Shown: one piece after another, positions 1 to 11,689 of the stretch
Layout of the letters: every line of letters starts with the position of its first letter
Numbering within the stretch: position 1 is the first letter of the stretch
Assembly (NCBI GenBank): GCA_051453625.1
Contig: JBOZIK010000001.1
Coordinates: 164,521,206 to 164,584,527, forward strand
Direction of reading: 5' to 3'
Origin: Welwitschia mirabilis
Lineage: Eukaryota > Gnetophyta > Gnetopsida > Welwitschiales
Length of the DNA stretch: 63,322 nt
The notes under the pieces: generated by a model
Told to the model about the DNA's origin: nothing
The model's input: only the letters and a program-made list of their open reading frames with translations
Databases searched by the model: none
Program-made: the position numbers and the translations under genes

Positions 1-540
1 TGATTATAGGGTTACACATAAATTCTCTCTAAGAATTAAAAAAAAAAAAGATTTTCATTAGAATTGATATCAAAAATTTGTTACATAGTTTAGAAACTCT
101 ATTAATTAAAGCTTACAAAATGTGGGTTATAACATGATAGCTCTAGTTACTATTAACAATAGTGCTAGTTGTTTTTGAAGAAATAGCATAAATAAAGATG
201 TGCAATATGTTCTTGACTATGCAAATTAATTCATATTATGAGGCATAGGAAATAGATGATAAAAAAATAAAAATGAGTAAGTACAAATAAAATAATTATC
301 ATAAAAAACTAGAAGAAAATATAAATTTTATAAAAGTAACAGAAATTTAAAAACTACACCCAAATCTAATACTAGCTACTAAAATAAAAATTATAGAAAA
401 CAAAAAGAAATCAAAGCCTGAGCCTTGTTTAAGTTTTATCATTTTATTTTCTAATCCTCTTTTAAGTTGCAACCTCCAAGAAATTCATTAAACTTGCAAT
501 ACAAAAGATCTAATATAAAGGTATGTTTCATATTAGAATG
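1..540. other. AT-rich stretch, probable gypsy leader or gag remnant
   Basis: No open frame or recognisable domain is visible on either strand. Its position next to the minus-strand gypsy leader suggests it is the decayed start of that element's internal region, but sequence alone does not prove it. Confidence 0.3.
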
Positions 541-1250
541 AAATAACTAATAAAAACTCGAAAAAGAATAAGTTTAAGTTTTATTGAAAATAGACTAGTA
601 TCAACCACTGAAAAGAAAAAAAATAAATAAAACTTAAAATAAAACAAAAAGGATTAGGTTAAGTTTCACTATAAAAGGACTAATACCCAAAAAAATGCAA
701 GAACAAAAATTATATACTTTTTAAAAACTACCATCCGAATATCCCTAGCAATGATACCAAAATGTATTTATGATAGTACAATAAACTAGACTTAAACTAG
801 GTAAATACCCAATATTATTCTATCCATAAGGATATATATGTAATAGTATTAATATAAGTAATAAAATGACTAGAATTTTATAATAAATCAAAACCAAAAA
901 ATAAATATTGAATTGAAGTTAAACTTGTTTAGCAAATGAGGGAGATGAACTAACTTCAAAGGTCTAACTTGAATTATTCTAACTACAAAACTTTTACTTT
1001 AATAATGTTCTATAATTTTCCTAGAACATAGGATCAAATTACTCTTACCTAAATATTACTAATATCATGTTAATATCCACTAATAATGAAACAATGAACA
1101 ACTACTTGAATATTCAAACAAGAAATAATCTCACCTAAAGATTACTAGTTTCATGTTAAGGTGTACTAGTAATAAAAGAATGAATAGGTTATTCTTGTAT
1201 TAAAACCTAATAAATACATTACATCAAAGGATGAAAGAAAAGCAGGTATA
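541..1250 (-). mobile_element. Ty3/gypsy 5' end: leader, primer site and part of the LTR
   Basis: This stretch matches the inner end of the right-hand gypsy LTR at about 62020-62500 in the same orientation. Shared parts are two AT-rich leader cassettes containing 'accactg', the primer site and an LTR edge with 'gtacaa'. The element reads on the minus strand, so the LTR lies right of about 763 and the leader left of 740. The LTR plus-strand edge starts with TG at 763. No gag coding is readable before the window edge. The LTR's right end merges into the LINE near 1.3-1.5 kb and I cannot place it exactly. Confidence 0.6.
740..762 (-). promoter_or_regulatory. Decayed gypsy primer binding site (Athila/Tat type)
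   Basis: On the minus strand this reads TTTTGGTATCATTGCTAGGG and then ATA. The usual plant Athila/Tat primer site, as I know it, is TTTTGGCGCCGTTGCCGGGG and then ATA. All six differences are C-to-T or G-to-A and fall in CpG-containing positions, as expected for a long-methylated site. A second decayed copy of the same site lies at 62203-62225. Confidence 0.65.
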
Positions 1251-2039
1251 GATTCCTTAAGGCTATCTTGAAGCTAGATCGCTTATCAATTTTATGCTCT
1301 AAGGTTTTACCAATTTTCCACTAGCTAAAGCCTTTTACAAATTGAAACTAAAAGTAAAACTAAAATTTTATTATTTCTGAAGATGTAAATGATCCATTGA
1401 ATAGAGGAAATGATCATGTTATGAAATACAATGATAGATTAATAAAGTAGCCAATAACCACTATATGTAATATGAAAAAATCAAAGAGATTTCATACAGT
1501 GATATTAAATTATTTTCTTGTAGGTGTTTTGTAGCACAAAAAAATAAAACATATTTTTTTCTTCAAGGGTGCCTAGATTACACAATCTTCATGTTCTCTC
1601 TTCTCTAAGCATGCTATTCCATCTTCCACTTTTATTTCTAATATGATGTGAACTTAATTAAACTTTACTAATAAGGTTATGCATCTTCATTGGAATTTTT
1701 GCTATGAGATAGTGAACTAGTAAATCAAACTAATTATGACAAATATTTTCAAAATAAAACTTCCTTTTATCTTGTACATTTATCCATAATTTTATTATAA
1801 CATGTTTATTAATGAAACTATGGATCTTATTGGAATTAATCTAGACATTCTACCAATAAATATCCCACCTTTTTAGCCACTGCATTCCTTCAAAATTCCA
1901 TTCTTTCTATTTTATAGCTTTAAGAACTGAGTTTCAAAATTTTAGTTACTTCAAGGAAAAAAAATATCACATTCTAATAATATCATAGAATATGGTATTT
2001 GAATATTTATCTTAATTTAATCTAGTAAGAACAATTTTT

Positions 2040-3091
2040 ATTCTCTCTCAATATCTTTTCAATTTCCTTCACTGATAGCTAGTCCCTAAACTAGACATCC
2101 ATACAAAATAGTGGGATACACGATGGATTGAAAAACTTATTTGTGAACTTTCCATGTCCAAATCCCTAGTGAGCTACATTTTGTTTTTAATAACATAGAA
2201 AGCTTTAATTCCATTTTCTATTCTTTCTTTAATGCATTTGTTCCATCGATAGTTATTAGAGTAACAAAGACCCTGGTATTAAAAAGTTTCTACTATTTCA
2301 ATTTTTTCCTCATTGAATTTAAAATAAAATTGGGTGTTCTTAGTGTTCCAAATTATCAATTTAGTTTTTTAAGTGTTTATGGTAAAACTAGAGTATTGGT
2401 AAAACATTTTTTATTTTTAAAGCATGTTTTTTGATACATGTTTTTGAAGTAGAAATCAAAGTTGCATCATCTGCATAAAGAAGTAATTGGACTTCAAATG
2501 ATTCTATCCTAACATCATAGTGATTATTTCCTTTATAGAGATAATCTTATAACTCATTACTGTAGAGCTCAAAGAGTGTTGAAGAGAGAGGGCATCCCTA
2601 TTTTACTCCTATCATAGAACAAAATTTGAAACATCTTTGTTGATCAATGTCTTTTATTTCAATTAAAGCCTCTTCATATAATCTTTGAATAGCAGCAAGA
2701 AGATTAGATTAAATTCCAATATAATTGAGACACATCCATAATTTAGTATAATTTAATGAATCTTATGCTTTAGAAAAATTAATAAAACAAATAAAAAGTT
2801 TTTTATTTGGATTTCTCACAAAATATGTACAATGACTCAATATAATAAATAATTAATAATGGAATGATTTTGAAAAAAACTTACTTAATAAATCATTATA
2901 ATATTATTTTCTTCTACCCAATTTCTAATCTTCTATTTAGAAGTATGTCAAAAATATTTGCAAAAAAACTACTTACTAATATTATTCTATAATTATTCAT
3001 ATTATTCTTGTCTTCTTTCTTAAATAGCAAAACTACCTTACTTGTTGTCCATTCCTGATTCAATCCTCTTGCCACTTAAAAATTTTATTTT
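2040..3091 (-). pseudogene. LINE reverse transcriptase domain relic
   Basis: Reading the minus strand from 3060 gives 'LNQEWTTSKVVLLFKK' and 'NNYRIILVSS' (RT blocks 0 to 1), then 'FVYFSKAYDSLNYTKLW' near 2800-2740, matching the F-x-DF-KAYD block. Next come 'GVK' stop 'GCPLS' near 2610-2585, with a TAG where the family has Gln, and 'QLLLYADDAT'. The YADD catalytic pair at 2466-2477 is intact. The thumb and C-terminal part continues to about 2040. The enzyme would copy the element's RNA at the nicked target. The interruptions are mostly nonsense and small frame changes, so it is dead. A 71-N gap borders its 5' side. Confidence 0.8.
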
Positions 3092-3334
3092 NNNNNNNNN
3101 NNNNNNNNNNNNNNNNNNNNNNNNNNNNNNNNNNNNNNNNNNNNNNNNNNNNNNNNNNNNNNGTCTTTCCATTAGCTAATCTATTAATACTAGTCAAAAC
3201 TTCTTCAAAGGTAAATTGCAAAAGATTTTGATAATTAATGAAAAAGTTTTTCTTACTTCCATATAAAAAAAGATTTTTGTAAAAATCACATATTACAAAA
3301 AAAGAGAAATTTCTAGTTGAGGATTCTTGGTATT

Positions 3335-3600
3335 GCAAAGAATTCTAAAATTATTTAGGATCTTTTTTTATCATGCAAATGAAATATTCCTATTCATCTT
3401 TGATAAACTATATTCTTTTCCTTNNNNNNNNNNNNNNNNNNNNNNNNNNNNNNNNNNNNNNNNNNNNNNNNNNNNNNNNNNNNNNNNNNNNNNNNNNNNN
3501 NNNNNNNNNNNNNNNNNNNNNNNTTTTTTAGGATCTTTTTTATCATGCAAATGAAATGTTCCTATTCATCTTTGATAAACTATATTTTTTTCCTTCTAAT
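3335..3600. repeat. Short duplication flanking a 100-N gap
   Basis: About 80 nt before the gap 3424-3523 recur just after it with a few mismatches. Together with the exact 100-N gap this looks like two overlapping contig ends inside the LINE spacer, not a biological repeat. Confidence 0.7.
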
Positions 3601-3989
3601 AAGGATTTTATATCTATTTTTTATTTCTTTCCTTTGATTTCTATTTGCTATTTTAATATTTATCTTGACATCTATGTGCTCATCATCAAACCAAAAATTT
3701 TGATTGCATTGAATTTTTCATTTTGAAGTTTCAATAGCTACATTCAATAAAATTTCTTTAAATTTTTTAGTTTGTCTTTGAAATTTTCATAGACTTTATA
3801 CAATCAAGTTAAATTCTTCTTTCACCTCTATCTTATTCTTCTTTGATGGTTTTTCTTCTTCACTTATTATTCTTATGCAAATTTAAAGTAATTTCTATTA
3901 TAAACTTCAAATGGTGATGGAATGATTCCACCAAATCATTACCTACTCCAAAAGCCTTCATAGACTCTACATCCTTAAGAGAAGAAAGA

Positions 3990-4720
3990 AGGAAATCAAT
4001 ACATGAATTTTCTTAGATCTCTACAGATGTGAAATTTATAGATCTAGGAAATCTGTTTAAGACATTATAAATCAATAAATCCATCATCTTTGTCCATTAT
4101 AGAAATTTTCTTTTGGCTATATTAAAAGTTTTATTAGTAGATTATTAAGACAACTTTAATTAAAAATTACATCTATTTTGTTATTTTGATGATTCCATTG
4201 TATAAGATCTGTTTGTTGTAATCCAACTTAAGTGTTAAAATTTCCACAAATGAAAACCTTTTCTTTTGTTTGAGAATTTGCAATATCTTCTTCTAAATAC
4301 TAGAAAGAAAAATCTTTAGATAGTCCTAAGATGTATAAATATATGATCCTCTCATAGTAAAATAATAAATAGCAGGATAAATATGGTCATAATGGTAATA
4401 AATTTTAAGCCAAATATATTATTTATATTGATCCACCTTTCTAAGTTTGATAATATGCTTTAGGAAATGTTGAATGAGACATGCAATGCCTCCTGCCAAT
4501 CTATCTCTTCTACTTAATCTACTATTTTTTGCAAAAACAACATTGAAATTTGGAATTTAAAAGTGCTCCGATTCATCAACTTCCCAAGTTTCTACAAATC
4601 TGAACATATCAAAACCATTGAAGAAAGCAATGTTGTTTAAAGAAATAATCTTGTTTTTAATTCCTCCATCAATGTTTAAAACTTAATAATGAAAAAAATT
4701 TATGCATTTTGAAAACCTTT
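3990..4720 (-). pseudogene. LINE AP-endonuclease domain relic
   Basis: The minus-strand translation shows, in order, 'FNGFDMFRFVETW' (the E-T-W block of LINE endonucleases), a GG-ACL...YIW block near 4480-4400, a YPA-YYF block near 4370 and 'VFICGNFNT' near 4235. The last corresponds to the family motif GDFNAR, so the catalytic Asp is now Asn. In a live element this domain nicks target DNA to start target-primed reverse transcription. Several in-frame stops and frame changes make it non-coding now. It lies upstream of the RT relic in the expected order. Confidence 0.7.
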
Positions 4721-5741
4721 GATCCTTAACTTCCACTGTTTTCAATGCATTTAAATATGCAAACTTATCTTCTTTGTGCACCTTTTTTACTTTCTATCAT
4801 TCTTCAGAATTTTTAAGGAGTCCTATTTTTGTTAAGTCCTTATTGATTCATATTTTTTTCCCTTTAATATTTTTATGATTGTTTTAAACCTTGTCTCTTG
4901 TAAAAATATCTGAAACTCAAATGAGGATATGAGGAGGATTTTCTCCTTTTTATCCAATCCTAAAAGCATCTTGAAATCATTGCTCTAGAATGTGCATATC
5001 TTGATAGAAAAATTAAGGAACATCAGTCATCAAATATTCTTCATCTCTTTCAAGAAGGCCCAAAACTCATAGGTGAAATTCTTTTTCTTTTTTTTCTCAT
5101 ATTTATCTTTCATTTCTTCATATATCATAGTACTCCCATCTACTTTCTACTCAAGTTTATATTGAATAAAGCATGCCTTTTCTTTAAACGTCTCAAATTT
5201 TAAGATACCTTTTAATTTTTATTCAATATTCTTAATTTGTGTGGATACCTTAGAAATCTTTAAGGATTATTGTGAGAGCACTTGGATCTATGAATTTAAA
5301 CTTTGAATGATTATTTCCATATTAGTTATTTTTGACTTCATCACATTCCATTTTAATTTAGAAATTATTATCTCCATAATGTTTGGAGGAGACTTCAAAT
5401 GATTAATGTTGTCTTCAATGATTCGATTGATCACTTTTATTTTTATCTTATCTTTTCTAGTATAAAGAAAGGCTAATCAAATTTTTAAAGGAGTCTTTTC
5501 CTCTTCTTTCCTTCTCTCTTTCCATAAAATAGCTTAAGTACCTTTTATAGATGAAAAAAGAATTAGTCAACTTTGTATGTAGTGATTGGTGGATGGTTAC
5601 ATAAGGGGAAATTATAGTTGGATGGTTTCTTAAGGATAAAGTTATAAATTTTGTCATGTAGCCTTAATAGATAATTACTTTGTCTTCTTGTAAAAGAGAG
5701 ATGATGACATGTTTCTTGAATAATGATGTAGCTACCACCAT

Positions 5742-6516
5742 ATGCCATGCCATATGTACTTCATGTAATTATCCTCATCACTATCACATGTCATTATGAC
5801 ATGTTATTTTTCACTTCTGCCATGTATCATTGAAGTTAAAGATTTATTTTAATTTAACATTTGAACTATCTTGCAACTAGAATGTGATGACCTTATTTAA
5901 AAAATTAAAAAACATAAGAATGAATTAACTCTACCTTAGAAGACTAGTAACATCAGTGACCTAGATGGAAGCANNNNNNNNNNNNNNNNNNNNNNNNNNN
6001 NNNNNNNNNNNNNNNNNNNNNNNNNNNNNNNNNNNNNNNNNNNNNNNNNNNNNNNNNNNNNNNNNNNNNNNNNNNNNNNNNNNNNNNNNNNNNNNNNNNN
6101 NNNNNNNNNNNNNNNNNNNNNNNNNNNNNNNNNNNNNNNNNNNNNNNNNNNNNNNNNNNNNNNNNNNNNNNNNNNNNNNNNNNNNNNNNNNNNNNNNNNN
6201 NNNNNNNNNNNNNNNNNNNNNNNNNNNNNNNNNNNNNNNNNNNNNNNNNNNNNNNNNNNNNNNNNNNNNNNNNNNNNNNNNCAGATGCCATGCCATATGT
6301 ACTTCATGTAATTATCCTCATCACTATCACATGTCACTATGACATGTTATTTTTCACTTCTGCCATGTGTCATTGAAGTTAAAGGTTTATTTTAATTTAA
6401 CATTTGACCTATCTTGCAACTATAATGTGATGAAATTATTTAAAAAATGAAAAAGGATAAGAATGAATTAACTCTACCTTAGAAGGCTAGTAACATTAGT
6501 GATCTAGATGGAAGCA
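5742..6516. repeat. 232-bp direct duplication flanking a 308-N gap
   Basis: Positions 5742-5973 recur at 6285-6516 with only scattered substitutions, on either side of gap 5974-6281. The two copies are the same length. This is either a real tandem duplication or an unmerged overlap at the gap. No coding potential is visible in it. Confidence 0.75.
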
Positions 6517-6699
6517 CCTATGTTTTTTGTTAGATCTTATTTAATTTTTAACATTTCTTTTAAAAGGTAGTAATCAATCAAAAAAATGTTATGGAAAAGT
6601 TCATAACTACATGAAACATGATTAAAAGTGTAGACGACATCATTTTATGATAAAATAAGAATTTAATATCTTTACCTATGCAAAATTAATAAAATATAC

Positions 6700-9550
6700 T
6701 TTCTTGGAATGTTAATTTTTGCATGTAAACTATGATCTAACTAGTACTTTAACACTCTCTTATGTTGAAAACTAATGAAATTTCTTACATGATCATTGAG
6801 ATGTCTTTTGTGGATTATAAGAATGATCCAGTCAAAATTGTAACACTACCTTGTGTTGAAAATTGATGAAATTATCTCCATGATTTTTAAGGTAACTTTT
6901 ACAGATCTTAGAAGTGTTCTAGTTACAACCTTGGCACTTCCTTGTGTTATGAACTAATGAAATGGCTTACATGATCATTGAGGTAATTTTTATGGATTCC
7001 AGGAATGATCTAGTTAGAAATTTAGTGCTCCTTTATGTTGGAAACTAATGAAATTACTTCCAAAATCATCAAGGTACCTTCTTTGGGTTTTAAGTTTAAT
7101 GCAATGAAATCATATCATCCACTTGAGTTCAAAACTAATGAAATTATTTGCATGGTCATTAATATGTATTCTATGAATTATAGAGGTAATCTAATCAAAA
7201 CTAATACTCCCTTGTATTGGGAAGTGATGAAATTATCTGCATGATTATAAAGGTGGGTTCTGAGATTCTAGGAGTGCTCCAGTTAGAAACTTGACATTTC
7301 CTTATGTTGGAAACTAGTGAAATTAGCTACATGATCATTAATATGACTTCTATGCATTCTAAGAATGATCTACTTAGAACTCTAGTGCTTCTTATGTTGC
7401 AAATAGATTCATTTATCTACATGATCATCAAGGTATCTTGTGTGAGTTCTAAGATGCTTCAGTTAGAACCCTAGTGTTTCCTTACATTAGAAACTAATGA
7501 AATTACCTACATGATCACAAAGAAGAATTCTAAGGATTTGAAGGATGTCCTAATTAGGACCTTATTTTTTCCTTATTTTAGGAACTAATGAAATTATCTA
7601 CATAATCATCAAGGTTCCTTTTATCATTTTTAGGAATGATCTAGTTAAAATCCTAGCACTTCCTTATATAGCAAACCAATTCTTTTACCTAAATGATCAT
7701 CGAGGTGTCTTATTTAAATTGTAGAGGCGATCTAGTCAGAAATTTAGAAAATCCTTATATTAGAATGTAATGAAATTAGTTTCAAGATTATTAAGATACT
7801 TTCTATAGGTTTTAAGAATGATCTAATCAAGATTCTATTGCCCTCTTATGTTGCAAACTAACTTTTTTACCTATATAATTGTTGAGATATATTCTATAAA
7901 TTTTATAGGTGATTCAATTAGAACCTTAATTTATTATTTCGTTGAAAACTAGNNNNNNNNNNNNNNNNNNNNNNNNNNNNNNNNNNNNNNNNNNNNNNNN
8001 NNNNNNNNNNNNNNNNNNNNNNNNNNNNNNNNNNNNNNNNNNNNNNNNNNNNTTATGTTGTAAACTGACTTTTTTACCTATACAATCGTTGAGATATATT
8101 CTATAAATTTTAGAGGTGATTCAATTAGAAACTTAATTTATTATTCCATTAAAAACTAGCATTTTTACCTACATGATTATCAAGGTACTTTATATGATTT
8201 TTAAGAGTGATCGAGTTAGAGCCTTATTATCCCCTTATGTTGGAAACTAACTATTTTGCCTATACAAACATCGAGATATCTTTTATGGGTTTTAGAAATG
8301 ATCTAGTGATAACTTTAAGATCTTCTTATGTTCAAAATTAACTAGTTTGACTATATAAATATTGAGTTTCCTTCTAAGGATTCTAAGGATGATCAAGTTA
8401 GAAATTTGTCATCCTCTTTTGTTACAAACTGACTATTTTACCTAGATGATCATCAAGGTGCATTTTGTGGGTTTTAAGAGTGCTCTAATTAGAACCTTGA
8501 TGTTTTTTTATGTTGGAAACTAACTCTTTTACCTACATAAATTTCAATATGCCTTTTATGAATCGAAGGGGTGCTCCTTAGAACCTTGTGGCCTCTTTAT
8601 GTTGGAAAATAACTCTTTTACCTACACAAATACCGAGGTGCCTTTTGTGGATCTAGGGGTAATTGAGCTAGAAACCAAGTGTGTTCTTATGTTGTAACCT
8701 AATGCTTTCACATATACAAACATCAAGATGCCTTTTATGACTTCTAAGAATGATCCAATCAAAATCATGATGTCCCTTTATGTTTCAAATTGGTTCTTTT
8801 ACCTACGTAATCATTAAGGTTNNNNNNNNNNNNNNNNNNNNNNNNNNNNNNNNNNNNNNNNNNNNNNNNNNNNNNNNNNNNNNNNNNNNNNNNNNNNNNN
8901 NNNNNNNNNNNNNNNNNNNNNNNNNNNNNNNNNNNNNNNNNNNNNNNNNNNNNNNNNNNNNNNNNNNNNNNNNNNNNNNNNNNNNNNNNNNNNNNNNNNN
9001 NNNNNNNNNNNNNNNNNNNNNNNNNNNNNNNNNNNNNNNNNNNNNNNNNNNNNNNNNNNNNNNNNNNNNNNNNNNNNNNNNNNNNNNNNNNNNNNNNNNN
9101 NNNNNNNNNNNNNNNNNNNNNNNNNNNNNNNNNNNNNNNNNNNNNNNNNNNNNNNNNNNNNNNNNNNNNNNNNNNNNNNNNNNNNNNNNNNNNNNNNNNN
9201 NNNNNNNNNNNNNNNNNNNNNNNNNNNNNNNNNNNNNNNNNNNNNNNNNNNNNNNNNNNNNNNNNNNNNNNNNNNNNNNNNNNNNNNNNNNNNNNNNNNN
9301 NNNNNNNNNNNNNNNNNNNNNNNNNNNNNNNTAACTCTTTTATGTGAATGATTATTAAGGTATCTTTTGTAAATCCTAGGAGTGATTTAATTAGAAACCT
9401 AGTATCCCCTTATTTTTTAAGCTAACTCTTTTACCTACATGATAAGCATAGTGCCTTTTGTAGATCCTAGGAGTAATCTAGTTAGAATTCTAATACTCCC
9501 TTATGTTATAAATTGACTCTTTTTCCTACACAAACATCAAGGTATCATTT
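6700..9550. repeat. Tandem array, unit about 91 bp, about 25 visible copies
   Basis: A phrase of the type 'cttatgttggaaactaatg ... cctacatgatcatcaagg ... ggttctaggagtgatctag' recurs about every 91 nt from roughly 6.7 to 9.55 kb. Examples of the 'aactaa' anchor are at 6952, 7043, 8245 and 8518; the last two are three units apart (273 nt). Gaps at 7953-8052 and 8822-9331 interrupt the array. Units left of about 7.8 kb mostly carry 'TAATGAAATT' after the anchor, while those right of it mostly carry 'TAACTCTTTT' or similar, giving two regional sub-types. Units are strongly diverged. The reading frames crossing it are incidental. It is a degenerate minisatellite or satellite. Confidence 0.85.
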
Positions 9551-9689
9551 GTTATAATTTATACTCCATGCATCCTTGTATTCATCCTACGGTATCACTC
9601 ATGCCTTTAAGTTCTAATATAAAAATGTCTCTTCCTACCTTTTTTTCATCTTAGTACTAAAGATTCAAATACTATTTGCTCAAATGGAT

Positions 9690-10460
9690 TAAGTAGAATA
9701 ATTGAAAGGAATGATCATCAAATATACTACCAAGTGTTCTCATAGGGAGGATGATTTTATTTATCAAGAGCAATGGAGTTGTAACTTTAAGAAATATTTT
9801 AAGTACACATGGTCAAATATCTTTTCTCTGCACTTTCCTATGGATGACACTTGGAATTCTATCCTAAGGATTTTTGAGCTTCTTATCAATGAGCTTGAGG
9901 TATTCCATTGCATGTATTATCATAAGATGCATTAACTTGAGTCTCTGGTTGTTCAACTTCACCTACTGGATGTAACCTTTTTTTTTTTAATTTCTTAATC
10001 TATTCTTAATGGTAGATCTTTCTTTAATCTTAGTTATTTATTTTATCTATGTAGGCTTGGTTGAACTCTTTTTTATTATAAAATCAATCCATTTAGTATA
10101 AGCAAGCACAAACTTATGACTTTTGATTAGAAAGATGTGCAGATGGACCATTTGAAACTGGTGCTAAAACACTTTCTTAAAAGGCTTACTATTACCAAGG
10201 AGGACTTGTGCATCTTTTATCAATGACATTTCTTTTTCAAAGATAGTTAGCCATTTCTTTAAAATTTATTACCACTTTTATTAATCATTACTAATGAGCC
10301 ACTCACTTTAGACTACTTACTTCCTAATGATCAAGAAGGGAAGATTCTCCAAAATCCACTTGATCCTTCTCCTAGTAGTTCTTTTTTTTATGTGGTTCTT
10401 GAAAGAAATAATCCTTCATGCATATATGACTTCTCCTTTCTATGTTTTTTTATTAATACT
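9690..10460 (+). pseudogene. Unrecognised coding-like relic
   Basis: A 77-codon frame at 9702-9935 has a mixed, protein-like composition with 'DDFIYQEQWSCNFKKY' and 'ELEVFHCMYYHKMH'. A second stretch in another frame, from about 10138 to 10450, runs over 100 codons with only three stops and includes 'RLTITKEDLCIFYQ' and 'NEPLTLDYLLPNDQEGK'. I do not recognise a family. The composition is less AT-biased at the codon level than chance frames nearby. It could be a captured exon, a retroelement accessory region or coincidence. Confidence 0.25.
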
Positions 10461-10541
10461 TTTTGATTTCCTACTATATTGTGATATTGCCTCTATTTGC
10501 CTTTAATGGAAGATTAGCTATGCTTTTTATTAGGAAAATTG

Positions 10542-10589
10542 TTTCTTCTTCTTCCTTTTTTCCCCTTTTTTTCTTTTTTCCTCCTTCTC
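10542..10589. repeat. 48-nt pure pyrimidine tract
   Basis: The plus strand holds 48 consecutive C or T bases (T-rich, with CTT and CCTT steps). It could be an old purine tract or poly-A-like tail read from the other strand, or a simple repeat. No LTR boundary is recognisable next to it. Confidence 0.8.
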
Positions 10590-11689
10590 AAGATCATTGA
10601 AAGATAGTGATTTACTATATCTTTACTTCGATATTAATTATGATTATTTAAAATTATATTAAAGAAAAATTACATTACTTAAGATTAATAAGATTTTAAA
10701 AATTTAATAAATTCAAAGAAACTTTGTAATTATTAATGTTATAATTGAAAAAAATAATTATTCTTTATTAATTCTTAAATAAAATGAAAATTTACCATGT
10801 TAAACACAATCCATTGAAGAGTGGACTAGCTAAGTTNNNNNNNNNNNNNNNNNNNNNNNNNNNNNNNNNNNNNNNNNNNNNNNNNNNNNNNNNNNNNNNN
10901 NNNNNNNNNNNNNNNNNNNNNNNNNNNNNNNNNNNNNNNNNNNNNNNNNNNNNNNNNNNNNNNNNNNNNNNNNNNNNNNNNNNNNNNNNNNNNNNNNNNN
11001 NNNNNNNNNNNNNNNNNNNNNNNNNNNNNNNNNNNNNNNNNNNNNNNNNNNNNNNNNNNNNNNNNNNNNNNNNNNNNNNNNNNNNNNNNNNNNNNNNNNN
11101 NNNNNNNNNNNNNGCTCTAAGGAATAAAATGTATTATGACATAGGTATAAATTTTCTAGAACTATAATAACCACTATATTTCCATGTTGGTTTTCTAATT
11201 TTCATAAGTAATGTATACTGGATAAATATATCATCTTCATAACAGATCATAGAGACATGAAAATCCTTAGTTCATAATAGCAAAAATCCCTTTAATTGAA
11301 CTGGTTCAATATTGATGATTAAAAAGATGTACTCTATTCAATCATAATACTCTCATGAAAATACATAATATGAATCTNNNNNNNNNNNNNNNNNNNNNNN
11401 NNNNNNNNNNNNNNNNNNNNNNNNNNNNNNNNNNNNNNNNNNNNNNNNNNNNNNNNNNNNNNNNNNNNNNNNNNNNNNNNNNNNNNNNNNNNNNNNNNNN
11501 NNNNNNNNNNNNNNNNNNNNNNNNNNNNNNNNNNNNNNNNNNNNNNNNNNNNNNNNNNNNNNNNNNNNNNNNNNNNNNNNNNNNNNNNNNNNNNNNNNNN
11601 NNNNNNNNNNNNNNNNNNNNNNNNNNNNNNNNNNNNNNNNNNNNNNNNNNNTTATGATAATTTAATTAGATGTGAAAGTGATATATTAA
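10590..11689. other. AT-rich DNA with two sized gaps, nothing recognised
   Basis: The gaps are 10837-11113 and 11378-11651. Frames spanning them consist mainly of unknown bases and are not genes. No domain, repeat boundary or RNA gene is visible. Confidence 0.6.

Larger units (their letters stand above)
1560..5450 (-). mobile_element. Decayed LINE (non-LTR retrotransposon)
   Basis: A degenerate LINE lies on the minus strand. Reading from right to left there is a lysine/glutamate-rich N-terminal stretch (about 5450-4750), an AP-endonuclease relic (about 4720-3990), a basic spacer interrupted by two gaps, an RT relic (3091-2430) and a C-terminal part to about 1560. The C-terminal part still shows the pattern in which an NKM...LT...DLDMESSQ-like segment precedes a V-x-H-Y-F-V-W-like segment. 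Stops and frameshifts occur throughout. The RT wording (GCPLS block, LLLYADD) fits the plant LINE group with a 'GVKQGCPLSPTLF' block rather than the classical plant L1 copy at 38-44 kb. Exact ends and target duplications were not found. Confidence 0.75.

Noticed and set aside
5936-6342. Long frames on both strands around 6 kb, 8.8-9.3 kb, 10.8-11.7 kb, 33.8-34.6 kb and 41.9-42.7 kb
   Set aside because: They are made almost wholly of unknown bases from assembly gaps and hold no coding information.
6700-9550. Possible CRISPR-like array
   Set aside because: The roughly 91-bp units repeat as a whole, with no short conserved repeat separated by unique spacers, and the sequence is plant retrotransposon-rich nuclear DNA.
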